From Hybos culiciformis (Eukaryota > Arthropoda > Insecta > Diptera > Hybotidae), in the NCBI GenBank assembly GCA_964007475.1, contig OZ023274.1:99891322-99955321 (forward strand): a stretch of 64,000 bases of DNA. Reading direction: 5' to 3'. Positions within the stretch are counted from its first letter, which is position 1, and the number at the start of each line of letters is the position of its first letter. The notes under the pieces were generated by a model. It saw only the letters and a program-made list of their open reading frames with translations, was not told where the DNA came from and searched no databases. A program made the position numbers and the translations under genes. This document shows positions 1 to 9,739 of the stretch, one piece after another.

Positions 1-691
1 CACACCTTATGCATTTTACCATAGTTTTCGTCTCATTATTTGTTGGTTGTTGAACATTGTTGCTTTGGTATGAATACTTTTGATCATTTGATGACGTAAC
101 GTTTTTATTTTTTTCAAACGCCGCTATTTTATTTACATTATGTTCATAAGGATTTTTGGTACCTAGTACCATTCCCCCTTCTTCAGATAGCTCCATACTT
201 CTTGCAATATCTTCTGCAATCACTAACGTCAAATCTTTACGCTCTAAACAACGATTCTGAATATGACGATTACTCAACCCAAAAACAAATTGATTTCTCA
301 GCGCAGTTTCTAAATAAGTTCCAAAATTACAAGTTGCTGCTAAGCGTCTTAAATTAACTAAAAAATCTTTAACAGATTCACCGCCATGTTGTTTTCTTAA
401 ATGGAATCGAAAATTCTCAACTATTTCTAATGGCGTCGGATTGAAATGTGACTCTAATAATTGTACAATTTCTTCGTATGATTTATTTTTTGGTTTTTCG
501 GGAGCAATTTTATCACAAATAATGTCGTAAGTTTCTGCTCCGACATAATGTAACAAGAAATTTACCTTTTTTTCTGGATCCACTTCGAATACTTCGAATG
601 AGCTTTCTAATCTCTCTACCCACCTGTTCCATTTAATCTTATTTTTATCAAAATTTTCAATTGAAAATTGTGTTTGAAAATATGTGGCCAT
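1..691 (-). CDS. LTR retrotransposon Gag polyprotein, N-terminal part (cut by window edge)
   Basis: An uninterrupted frame reads from an ATG at 691 to the left edge, giving 230 residues with no stop. Early residues include KWNRWVERLESSFEV (20-34). The middle (about 85-165) has the helical, Arg/Leu-rich pattern of retrotransposon Gag capsid proteins (for example FRFHLRKQHGGESVKDFL). The last readable residues are KCIRC, the start of a CCHC zinc knuckle. In this family Gag packages element RNA in virus-like particles, and pol would follow further left. The start is chosen because this ATG lies about 50 bases after the primer binding site and LTR of the same element, on the same strand. The intact frame suggests a young copy. 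Assignment to a Ty3/gypsy Mag or K02A2.6-like lineage is from family knowledge; the Gag identity is well supported, the clade less so. Confidence 0.9.
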   Translation of the reverse strand, partial: MATYFQTQFSIENFDKNKIKWNRWVERLESSFEVFEVDPEKKVNFLLHYVGAETYDIICDKIAPEKPKNKSYEEIVQLLESHFNPTPLEIVENFRFHLRKQHGGESVKDFLVNLRRLAATCNFGTYLETALRNQFVFGLSNRHIQNRCLERKDLTLVIAEDIARSMELSEEGGMVLGTKNPYEHNVNKIAAFEKNKNVTSSNDQKYSYQSNNVQQPTNNETKTMVKCIRC

Positions 692-743
692 TTCAATGAA
701 ATTAATCTCAGATTTATTTTAATGTAATTTATTTTTTTTTTTC

Positions 744-754
744 CCTCGTCGCCA
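744..754 (-). promoter_or_regulatory. Primer binding site, tRNA-Ser type
   Basis: On the minus strand TGGCGACGAGG begins three bases after the LTR ends in ACA. TGG pairs with the CCA tail of a tRNA, and CGACGAGG is complementary to the 3' acceptor end of tRNA-Ser(GCU) as I recall it. Serine tRNA priming is known for Mag-type elements. The site sits between the LTR and gag, as expected for the start of minus-strand DNA synthesis. The next base (G) departs from the expected A, so the match is about 11 bases. Confidence 0.75.
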
Positions 755-757
755 ATT

Positions 758-1196
758 TGTTATATCTTCAGGAATAAAAAACGTGGTTTCTGTTTGAATG
801 ATGAAAAACTAATGAATTTTTTATTCGTATGCAAATATGAATTATAGAAAGAGAACACAATGTTAAAATGAATTTTAGTTACACTTGTAGTGGTGAAGTT
901 ATAATAGTCGGCGATTGTAAAATGACATTTGTCCGCAGCGGGCAAATGTCTCAAAATGCGCGGACAAATGACATTTTGCAAAATGTCATTTGTCCGCGAT
1001 TACTTTTTATCGAGGACAAATGACATTTTGCAAAATGACGGACAAATGTCATTTTGATGTCCTCGATACAAAAACAAATCGCGGACAAATGTCCCGCGGA
1101 CAAATGTCCCGCGGACAAATGTCCAACCCCCCTATAACGCACTACGAAGTAGTTTATAATGACAAAAAAACTACTTCCTAAAAGAGACAGATAACA
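758..1196 (-). mobile_element. 5' LTR of the gag-carrying retrotransposon
   Basis: Read on the minus strand the segment begins TGTTATCT and ends GATATAACA, so it has the TG...CA form and a 6-base terminal inverted repeat (TGTTAT/ATAACA). Length is 439 bases. It abuts a tRNA-Ser-type primer site and then gag. An AATAAA-like signal lies near the downstream end and a TATA-like stretch lies upstream of it. The partner 3' LTR lies outside the window, so the target duplication cannot be checked. The central part (922-1125) is packed with palindromic GGACAAATGTC units. Short open frames here are by-products of those repeats. Confidence 0.8.
922..1125. repeat. Palindromic GGACAAATG(T/A)C repeat cluster inside the LTR
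   Basis: The unit GGACAAATGTC/GACATTTGTCC or its GGACAAATGACATTTTGC variant appears about nine times in both orientations. Positions 959-998 form a perfect 40-base palindrome with core TTTTGCAAAA and ends CGCGGACAAATG. A tandem run of three CGCGGACAAATGTCC units ends the cluster near 1124. The block would lie in U3, where transcription signals sit. Whether it binds a protein, forms hairpins or is only replication slippage cannot be told here. Confidence 0.85.
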
Positions 1197-1235
1197 AAAA
1201 GAATTTTTTTTTTTATTCGGCTATCTCGTTTTGAT

Positions 1236-1505
1236 TTCTATTTCGCACTGACCCACCTCCTGACCGCCCGCCCGCCGCGCCCCACCACCCCCTCTTGTTT
1301 TGGAACACCCCCTTTATCCTTTTCCCAAAAATAGGGGCAATCGGGCAAAAAAAAAAATTTCGCATACAAAAATGTATGAAACTTTGGGGGGGCCCTATCT
1401 CCGAAACGGGGCTTTTGCCCCAAGAACTGATTTCAGTTTTGGGAGTTTGGGCACCGCCTCTACACCCCCTCCAAGTTTCAGCCCATTCTGAGTGGTTCCC
1501 ATAAA
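1236..1505. other. G+C-rich island of unknown origin
   Basis: About 270 bases rich in C and G runs (for example CGCCCGCCCGCCGCGCCCC near 1265, and GGGGGGGCCC near 1385) in a window that is otherwise very A+T rich. It lies just outside the LTR. Short frames exist on both strands, but none resembles a known protein and the frames overlap one another. It reads like a foreign insertion or a piece of an interspersed repeat. No terminal repeats or target duplication were found. Confidence 0.5.
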
Positions 1506-1820
1506 CTGCACTAACGCCATTGTTTTTTTTTATTTCTATTTATTTTTTTTGTTGTGTTTTTATATTTTTTATGTTTATTTTTGTGTTTTTAGACTTTTTT
1601 GGTATTTTGAATATTTTTTAATTTTTGAATAATTGTTGAAAGTTTCCGAGGGAAGTAAATTTAATCTAATTCAATAATTTTTTTGACTAATTCATTATTA
1701 TTAAATTAGTTTGAAGAAAAACAATTATGCACTACTTTATTCACAGCTTTGAATGCAGATATAAAAGGAAGAACCCGAAGAGAAATTTCTAAGATATAAA
1801 GTTTACGGCCTCAGTTTACC

Positions 1821-1852
1821 GCTCAACAGGGTCTTCTTTCCCCGCTAATTAT
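1821..1852 (-). pseudogene. Isolated 28S rRNA-like fragment
   Basis: On the minus strand the segment contains AGCGGGGAAAGAAGACCC followed by TGTTGAGC, preceded by ATAATT. This is a highly conserved stretch of eukaryotic large-subunit rRNA as I recall it. The match stops after GAGC: the next bases are GGTAAACTGAGG instead of the expected TTGACTCTAG. About 30 bases is far too long for chance in A+T-rich DNA but too short to be functional. It may be a trace of rDNA carried by a mobile element or a relic insertion. Confidence 0.6.
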
Positions 1853-1928
1853 ATTATTTATAAGCTTTCCCTTAAAAATCTCTCCCTGATTTAATAATGA
1901 GATTCAATTCTCTTTCACCAGATTCAAT

Positions 1929-2380
1929 TCATTCATCGTCATCAAAAAGTGGTGGGTGTATTGTACTGTGACGTTGCATGGAAAACTTTTTCTCGTTACT
2001 GAAAGAACAAAAGGTGTTGTAATCGTTTCTAAAATTTCCATAAGTTTTTAACTTCATAACTCCATCCAACTAAACTCATTTGTATCATCTTCAACATCCC
2101 AATCGTTGTCTTGTTCATCACATTCTTTGTCGCAGTTTCTTAAATTTTTTAATGTCACGAAACAATATGAGCTTGGATATATCGCTGTTGCCTTTTGCTG
2201 ACCATTAACAACAAGGATAACTTAGAAGTCTATACAAAGTTTTTGTTCAAAAACAAAAATTAAATATTATAAAAATTAAAATTATGGTATTTCGAGAAAA
2301 CGAGCAGCAACGATTTCGGTAAAAGCAGTTCTTGAATCTGTAATAGAGATACAAACTGTCAAGTTCGTTTTTGGCGACAT
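1929..2380 (-). CDS. Candidate spliced coding region, unidentified (possibly relic)
   Basis: Three minus-strand open pieces lie close together. An ATG frame at 2380-2282 gives 32 residues starting MSPKTNLTVCISITDS. A frame at 2221-2054 gives 55 residues including GQQKATAIYPSSYCFVTLKN, followed by a very acidic stretch (CDEQDNDWDVEDD). A frame at 1998-1929 gives 22 residues ending HPPLFDDDE and a stop. The last is preceded by TTTTGTTCTTTCAG, a strong 3' splice site. A split of the middle piece at its GA|GTTATG would keep the frame, but that donor is weak, and no clear junction joins the first two pieces. Codon content looks more protein-like than its surroundings. I do not recognise the product. 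It may be a host gene end, a transposon gene or a pseudogene. Confidence 0.35.
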
Positions 2381-3474
2381 TTTTATTAAACCTTAACTTG
2401 GTTGAACATCACTGTGTAAAGTCCAAATTGTATTTTATTATATTATTTCTTACAATTGGAATGTAACCCTGTGGGGTAGGGTTTGATGGTTCCTCATAAA
2501 TTAAAATAATTATAGCTTTTATTTATTTGTATATTTATTTCTTCATTAACTAAACTATTCAGGTCAGAGTCTAGCTCGCTAATCTTTTAAATATACTAGA
2601 ATTTTTTTTTTTTGCAGAATTTGAATTTTATGCATTGTCTGCAATTTTTTATAATATCAAATTGTGTTATGTTGATATAAATTCAATTTTTATTTATATT
2701 GCTATCATAGTTAGGTTCAGATAAATAAAATTGTCATGTTAAAAGAATTACATAAAAAAATAATAAAATAAAATAAAAGACAAGGATTCTAAAGTAATAA
2801 AATCATACCATTTATACCCATAATCTTGCTATAAAATTCTTGTAACGTGTAACAGATATATAGAAGAACATCTAATATAAAAAAAACTTTTTTTTTTGTC
2901 CATAAATTAGTGACAATAACAGCGAAAAGGAATTCTTTTGGGAAATTTCCAGTCTTTTACGCTAATCCAATAAAAAAAGTAGAAAGACATGTTTGCAATT
3001 TATATATCCTTTGAGAATGCAACAGTTACCTCCATAAAAAACAATGATTATAGAAAATGTTTTGATTAAAAAATATAAGTTTCTTCTTTGCCATTTTAGT
3101 TTATAAACACTAGTCAGCCCGTAGAATAGTAAATTATAATTGATTTAACATTTATTTAATACTTAATGAAATACAAACAAACACTGATCATCTTGTTCCA
3201 ATAATTAATTTTGAAATATTTCATGAAACACAATCTTTTTGGCCATAAAATGGTTATTAGTTTTTTTCGAGAATATTTTTAAAATTCTCTTATCCAAAAC
3301 CCTTGATAACGCTACTGTCCATGAGAAATTTCATGATCTTCTAAAAAAACATGTGTGAATAGGACACACGGAAGAAATGAAACTTCATGTATGCGAGATT
3401 TTCACTGTATTTTCGATTTTGTTCTGAGCCATTGCAGAGTGGGTTATTGAGCTGCTGAGCTAAAAAGAGGGGTC
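2381..3474. other. Non-coding A+T-rich stretch
   Basis: No credible gene, RNA or element boundary was seen. The sequence is A/T homopolymers and short mixed-complexity pieces. A minus-strand open frame at 3341-3556 extends into the repeat dimer that follows and is not considered a gene. Confidence 0.6.
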
Positions 3475-3708
3475 CCAATTTTTTGTGACGCAATTTTTGT
3501 GTATAATCATTTTCAAATTTGAACGAAATCAGACGAACTTTTGAAGCCCTCCCCAAGGGAAGGTCGCTGGGTAGGAAGCCAATAAATTTTTTGTTACGAA
3601 ATTTTTGTGTTTAATCATTTCCTCGTTTTATGCACAAAATTTGAATGACAACGGACGAACTTTTGAAGTCCTCGCCTAGGGGAGGTCGCTGGGTAGGAGG
3701 CCAATCAA
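3475..3708. repeat. Head-to-tail dimer of a roughly 115-base unit
   Basis: Two adjacent similar units (about 3475-3584 and 3585-3708) both run through TTTTTGTGT(A/T)TAATCATTT, a GACGAACTTTTGAAG block, and a terminal AGGTCGCTGGGTAGGA(A/G)G followed by CCAAT. They differ by substitutions and by a small insertion in the second unit. This pattern is typical of the internal tandem repeats of non-autonomous transposons. Element ends were not found. Confidence 0.75.
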
Positions 3709-4166
3709 ATTTTAAAATAGCCTAAAACAACCCCCGACCTGACCACTGGCTTTGAATGTATTCAAGAATTCAATGGGATACAGATGTTCACTTTCTTGAA
3801 CTCGAAAATCAAATTTGTTATGAAAACTCAACAAAAAATATGTTTTTTTGTAATTTTTGCAAATTTCCCCCCGTGGTGTATATCGCGTCGTGGTAAAACA
3901 ATTTTGCACTTTTTCAATTTTTAACTTGACCAAATGTCTTAAATAAGCTCAATAGATACCTAGTGGTTCTCTCGAAAGTTTTTTGTTATTAATAAAATAT
4001 TCCACGTATTTCGTAAAAATAAGTATGTAGAATAAATTACAATAACAAACTGCAATAGCAAAATAGATTACAATAACGAAATACCTACATACAATAAGAA
4101 CACATTCTAAAAAAGTTTTGAAATGCTCCACCAGATTGGCTGGATGGTGTCTATGGTTTTTATGGA

Positions 4167-4390
4167 CATTATCATAAATATAGCGACACCTATTGGAATT
4201 TACATTAAATATAAAAATTAAAAATGTAAAAATATTTGTTGCGATTACCACCAGGAGCCATGTGTTGAAGATTTGTTATTGTTTTGTATGAGGCTTCGGA
4301 GAAATCGTTTTGCCTTTATATTTATCATAAATATAGCGACACCTATTGGAATTTTTTTGAGGCTTCGGAGAAATCGTTTTGCCTTTATAT
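4167..4390. repeat. Interleaved direct duplications
   Basis: A block of about 33 bases beginning ATCATAAATATAGCGACACC occurs near 4169-4201 and again near 4322-4354. A second block of about 33 bases beginning GAGGCTTCGGAGAAATCG occurs near 4289-4321 and again near 4358-4390. The two duplications alternate, so the second copy is the junction A-B after an earlier separate A and B. Serial slippage or a local rearrangement would explain it. Overlapping minus-strand frames here are by-products. Confidence 0.8.
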
Positions 4391-4392
4391 AT

Positions 4393-4434
4393 ATTAAGAT
4401 TAAGATTAAGATTAAGATTAAGATTAAGATTAAG
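4393..4434. repeat. ATTAAG hexamer microsatellite, 7 units
   Basis: Seven perfect ATTAAG units follow directly on the second copy of the neighbouring direct duplication. It is not the usual insect telomere unit TTAGG. Confidence 0.95.
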
Positions 4435-4948
4435 ATTTGTTTTTGGTCATGAAAATAGCAATTTAATATTTTAAATACTGCCAATTCGATTGAATGTGAA
4501 AAATTTATTATATGTATATATTTAAATTTTCTAAGAAGGGCCAAAGAGTGCTTGATTAGACTGACGATTCGTTCTCTATTAAGAGAAAAGAGTTCCTCGA
4601 CTGGCTGTCTTTTGAAAATAATTAATTCTTTTATTTAATTTTTTTTTTTTCAATGAACCCCTTTTTAAGCGACATTGCGACAAATTTCTGTGAAAATTAA
4701 GTTACACACTTAGGTTTGTTACAGAATACAGATACGTTATGCATTAGCTTGATGAAGTACCTTTTATTTATAACATTAAAAATATGATTTATGTGTTTAT
4801 GTTTTGTTAATGTAAATTAGAGATAAAATAATGCTAAATTTTCACTTAATTAGGTTTGTTTACTTATTTTAAAGTATGAGAAATTTAATAACTTTCCAAC
4901 TATCGTACTTACATGATATTAATAGTACATAATATGTATAGTTAAAAG

Positions 4949-5415
4949 AACGTTTCTCAACGTTTTTGATAAAATACTGTTAAAAATTACGCGACCCACA
5001 ATTCATAAAATAAATACATTTATCGCAGATATATTTTATGGGTTTTGCATTGATCTCGTCATTTCTCACAAAATTTTAGTCACTTCTCAAAATAAGTTAT
5101 TTCATCAATCTTCAAATCCGTGTTTGAAAATATTTGAAAACTTCAATTAACTTAAAAAAATCTGAACTAAATAAATCTTGTGGGATATAATTGCAAAATT
5201 TATATAGACTATGAGTTTTATTTGAAAGTTGCTGTTTTTTATAGGATTTTATGTTATTTGGAAAAAATAAAAATAGATTTTTTTTTTTTTATAATAATTC
5301 AACTAAAAATATTTACAATTTTTTGTCAGAGATATTTTTACTTAAAAATTCGTGACCCAATTATAATCTTTCGTGATACAATTTTGGGTCCGTACCCACG
5401 GGTTGAGAAACGCTG
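4949..5415. mobile_element. Decayed hAT-type MITE
   Basis: The right end reads GGTTGAGAAACGCTG and the left end has CGTTTCTCAACG, an imperfect inverted repeat of the same sequence. The termini match those of the better-preserved element at 48791-49231. Both carry a subterminal CGCGACCC/GGGTC-type motif. No convincing 8-base target duplication remains. The interior is A+T rich, and the open frame at 5180-5431 runs across the right end, so it is not treated as a gene. Confidence 0.6.
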
Positions 5416-6192
5416 TTATAAAGTGTATTAAAAAAAATAATGACAAAATGATTAAAAATGTATATTATTATAAAAATGATACAAAAAAAATTGCTTGTGT
5501 GTAATATCTGAATCTAGATTAAGTTTCGTCTACGATAGTGATAAGGGTATGGTAAGATTCTAAATTATATTAGATCCTTATTGTAAAAACTACGTACAAT
5601 GTTTGTTGTACCAATTATAGGAAGTTGTTCTTGGAAACGTTTACTTGAGGGTAATTTTGATAAATTTGATAATTTAAAACAGATGATATTTTAAAGAAAA
5701 TTAATTTTTAGATTTTATTTAAATAATAAATAATAAAATGATTTTTGTGAGGATTACGATAAAAAAAGACAGTAAAATGTTTATTTTTTATCATGATAAT
5801 ACTGTATGATTAGGATCAGGAATTTAAATAATTTAATTTTTAGAAAATGTGAAATAAAATGAATAATTTTTTGTTAAAAAGGCATGTTGACTACAGAGCC
5901 CAAGAAGCATTATATCCTCAACATTATAGTAACATTATGGCAGTATTTTAGTTTTTATCTCATTAAGTTTCAGATAACTAACTTAATTAGCAAAAAAGAA
6001 CAAAACTTAATACTGGCTGAGATGAAGTACATACCTCAGCCTTTCACATAAGGTATAATTGATTGATGGAATAAATCAATAGTCTAAATAATTTTTTTTT
6101 AATTAAATATCTCTCATAATGATCATTATTTTCTATATGGTAATTAGGATTTGATTACATTTTTCAATTTTAAAATAACGATAACAACGTTG
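5416..6192. other. Non-coding A+T-rich stretch
   Basis: No gene or element end was recognised. There are poly-A/T tracts and short mixed sequence only. Confidence 0.6.
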
Positions 6193-6601
6193 TCTTATAT
6201 AATATAACGCAAATGCTTGTATGTTTGTTTGCGATATTCCATATTCACCGGTATGGATGAACCGATTTGGATGATATGTGAAATCTAGCATTTTTAGAAC
6301 CTAGAAAAAATCTTAAGGAAAAGTTGAAAGTTGGTTTGCATATTTTGTTTTAAGGAATTTGTCTTTATTGTATATATTTTTCGGTACAACAGAGAGTATA
6401 TGCAACAGATGTATTTAGTGATAAATATTTTAGTTAAAAAAAAAGAATATCGCATTTGGGTAATCCGCCTCCTGGTCAATGCGGAAGAGCCCCCTGTTGA
6501 TGATATTTTCTTTTAAAGAATTTTCAAATGACGTCCGTTCTTAAAACTTTCAATTGGAACCTAGACCCGTTGTATTCAAGTACAACGGGCTTAATTACTA
6601 G
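6193..6601 (+). mobile_element. Small non-autonomous Helitron
   Basis: The 5' end TCTTATATAATATAACGC and the following GATGAACCGATTTGGATGAT resemble insect Helitron 5' ends. The 3' end shows the diagnostic hairpin: stem CCCGTTGTA (6566-6574), a 6-base loop, stem TACAACGGG (6581-6589), then eight bases and CTAG at 6598-6601, followed by a host T. Length is 409 bases with no room for Rep/helicase, so movement would need enzymes from another copy. Helitrons leave no target duplication, and none is seen. The base before the 5' TC is G rather than the usual A. Confidence 0.75.
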
Positions 6602-9600
6602 TCAAAAATATAATAGGAATACATTTTTCAATAAAAGATGAATGCACAATAATATTTTTATAACTATTATAGTTTGAGTGATATTTCAAAAATGCAATTT
6701 AATATAAAAATAATTTTGAAATAGCTCTTTATGTGGGTGATAAAATAGACCAATAAGTTCAGAATTATTTCCCATAGGATGTATACAAAACTTTTTATTG
6801 AATATTATGCATTATGTATTTATGTACAATACACAAACATATTTCCTTTTTTTTTGAATTATAACCACAAAGTACAAAAAAAATTTTGCGGCCCTCCAAT
6901 GAATTAAATAATTTTTTTTTTATTATTATATTTTTTTATTATTTATTAATGACAGAATAAAAAAAATAATCCATTTGCAATTACTTAAGGATTTTTTTAT
7001 AATAATGGAGAAAATAAATTTCAAAAATTGATAATTTCTGTATTTTTTTTAACTACCTAACACTCTTTTCAGTCATAAAATATACAATGTGTTGTACATA
7101 TATAATTAAATTTAATAAAACGCTTTCATAAAAAAATATTGTAATATTATTTATTAAATTACTTAGATACATTAAGGAACAATTTTTTCAAGTCGATAAT
7201 ATTATAGTTAGTTATTTTGAGTCACTAATATGAAATTATTAATTGGATATTCAAAATACATATTATGTACAGTATAATTGACATTGAGATTGCACAACGT
7301 GCACACTGTGTGCATGAGCATCAATATTTTATGTTTTACTCATTTCCGAATCTTTTTTCTAATTAATAAACATTAATAAACATAAATAAAACCTACACAA
7401 TAACCAGCTGGTTATGGGGCTGGTGCATAGGGCAAATAAATTTTTTTTGAACAAAAAACAAAGCGTTCAGCATGCTTGACATTTTTGTGGATGTTTCATA
7501 GAAAATGAAAAATTTTAAAATCAAACTCTCTAATAGTAGTAGGGAATATAAAACTATATTTAAGTTGATTTTACTCTTTAAATTTGTATGTATTTGTACA
7601 GATTTAGAAATATTTATTTTTCGTTTTATAAAATTTTCGTTTGATATGCTCTGTCTAAAAAACAAACGCTGGGGAGAAGAAACCACATTATCTTTTTTTT
7701 TTTAAATATTTAAATTAATTTTTATAGTTTTAATAACAATTTATGATAAAAACAAATTTCATTCATTTAAAATGGGATACAGAAGAAACATATGTATGCC
7801 TTTAAAAGAGAAATTAATAACGTGTAATAAAAATAAAAGTCATAAAAGTGGTAGAAAATTATTTTTTAAATTGCTTTCTTCTTGCAGTAAAAAAGAAAAA
7901 TAAAATTTCAATGAATTTTATTAGTTATAACAATAAATAAAAAAAAAAAATTAATTTGGGTGTACGTATTTTGTATGCAATTTGTTTTTGCAATAATTAT
8001 TGCCTCAGCTTTCATATAGCATATTCATATATTCGTACGGATCGTAGACATACTAAAACTTTTATATATGTAGTACGGTATATCATGGCTAAATGATCGA
8101 TTCGAATGATATGATTAGAACTAAATTTTTTTTTTTTTTAATCTAAATTCGTAATTTTTTTTATACTATAATATTTATCGTTATCGAAAGTTTTGAACCC
8201 GATATTTTTTGATATTAATACATTTGTTCTCGATATTTATCGAAATGCGATACTTTTTATGATATCATACATCCCTAATAGAAATTTAATTTTTATCAGA
8301 AATTTAATATATCAAGCAATCACCTTTAACCTCTGTAGGCAAATTTTTTTTTTAAAACTTGTGTTTTTTTTTTATCCTTTTAGGATAATCCCTTATTAAA
8401 AGAAAAATCCCAATGATGTTCAATTTAGTCATATAATAAAAAATATAATTTTTTATTTATATTATGTTTTTAAAATAATAATAAATTTGTTTTGATATTA
8501 TGAGATAGCCAACAAATCATTATCCTGTTAGTCCGGTGACTCCGATTTAATTTCTAAAAATTTACAGACGGTTTATAGAAAAAATAGTTCCTTGAGAAAA
8601 GAGTACTATCGATGCCAATATTAAAGAAAGTTTTAAACACGGTCACATTATGAAGTCAAAATGTTGAAAATATAAAAACCACAAGCCTTAAACTTTCAAT
8701 TTTATTAAAAAATATATTTGAGCATTGATTATTAAAAGTGAACCAATAAATAAGGTTTAATCGAATTAATAATGATACCTTCATAGAAATACAAAAAAAG
8801 TGACTAACTATGTATATATATTAAGATAAAGTTGAAATGCAAAGATATAAATAGTTTTTTGGATCTGATATTCAGATTTAATATGATACAATTTTATAAC
8901 TTTATAAATTTTTATGTGATTAAAAGTTGTTGACTGTGCGGTGTCCTTACCGATTATAAAATGTTTGTATATGAATTATCCACAAAATATAATGTATTAT
9001 AAAAGGATCAAAATGTTTAAAATTAATTTGTTGAGCTTTGAGCATAATAAATTTAAATATTTTGTTACATTTTTGATTTTAGAGAAACTAAATTATATGA
9101 TTAGCGTATTGAATTAATTTTATTTCCTTGCATGTTTTTTCAATCTTGAAAAATTCTGAAAATAAAACATTCTATTCAAAAAAAGATTTATTTTAAGAAC
9201 TTATTTACATTTTTTAATTAATATATTTAAATATAGAGAGACATATATTTTTTATAGACATACATATTGTATTGTTTTATTATTTATTATACATATTTTT
9301 GAAAAATATTAATTTTTATGTTTAAATATTTAATTTAGTTGTTTGTATCAAATTATAGTAAGGCATCAAGCCCACAATAAAACTGTCTTTGAATTTTTGC
9401 TTTTATCCAATCTATTTTAATTTGGTTGTTTCAAACTTAATACCATTTTGTATACTGGTACATAAGAGAATTCAAACATTTTTTAGTGTTTTATAATATA
9501 TTATTAAAACGAACACGACAATATTTAGAATCAAGAAGCCAATTAATAATAATTAATATTAATAATATAATATGACACTGTTTCATTATTATTTTCACAT

Positions 9601-9665
9601 AGGACTTCAATAAAGCTTAAATCCTTTTAATTTTCTTAAAAATTTTACCGCAATATCTATTACTT
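6602..9665. other. Non-coding A+T-rich stretch with a possible Helitron remnant
   Basis: Mostly poly-A/T and short repeats. A perfect 16-base palindrome ATAACCAGCTGGTTAT lies at 7400-7415. Around 8080-8130, GATCGATTCGAATGATATG faintly resembles the 5' part of the Helitron at 6193 and may be a decayed copy. Short frames at 7393-7705 and 8193-8399 are T-rich and overlap on opposite strands; I do not regard them as genes. Confidence 0.5.
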
Positions 9666-9689
9666 TTTATTTATTTATTTATTTATTTA
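9666..9689. repeat. TTTA microsatellite, 6 units
   Basis: Six perfect TTTA units just left of a Helitron-like element. Confidence 0.9.
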
Positions 9690-9739
9690 TTTTAATTTAT
9701 AACTACAATATAAAATTATAATTAAAATACTTATTTTTT

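Noticed and set aside
951..1181. Short repetitive open frames on both strands (RGQMS and HLSAG repeats)
   Set aside because: They are translations of the palindromic repeats inside the LTR.
4245..4544. Minus-strand frame with an ILILIL run
   Set aside because: The run is the ATTAAG microsatellite and the rest is duplicated non-coding sequence.
8028..8130. Possible second Helitron 5' end resembling 6193-6300
   Set aside because: Only scattered words agree and no hairpin plus CTAG end was found downstream.
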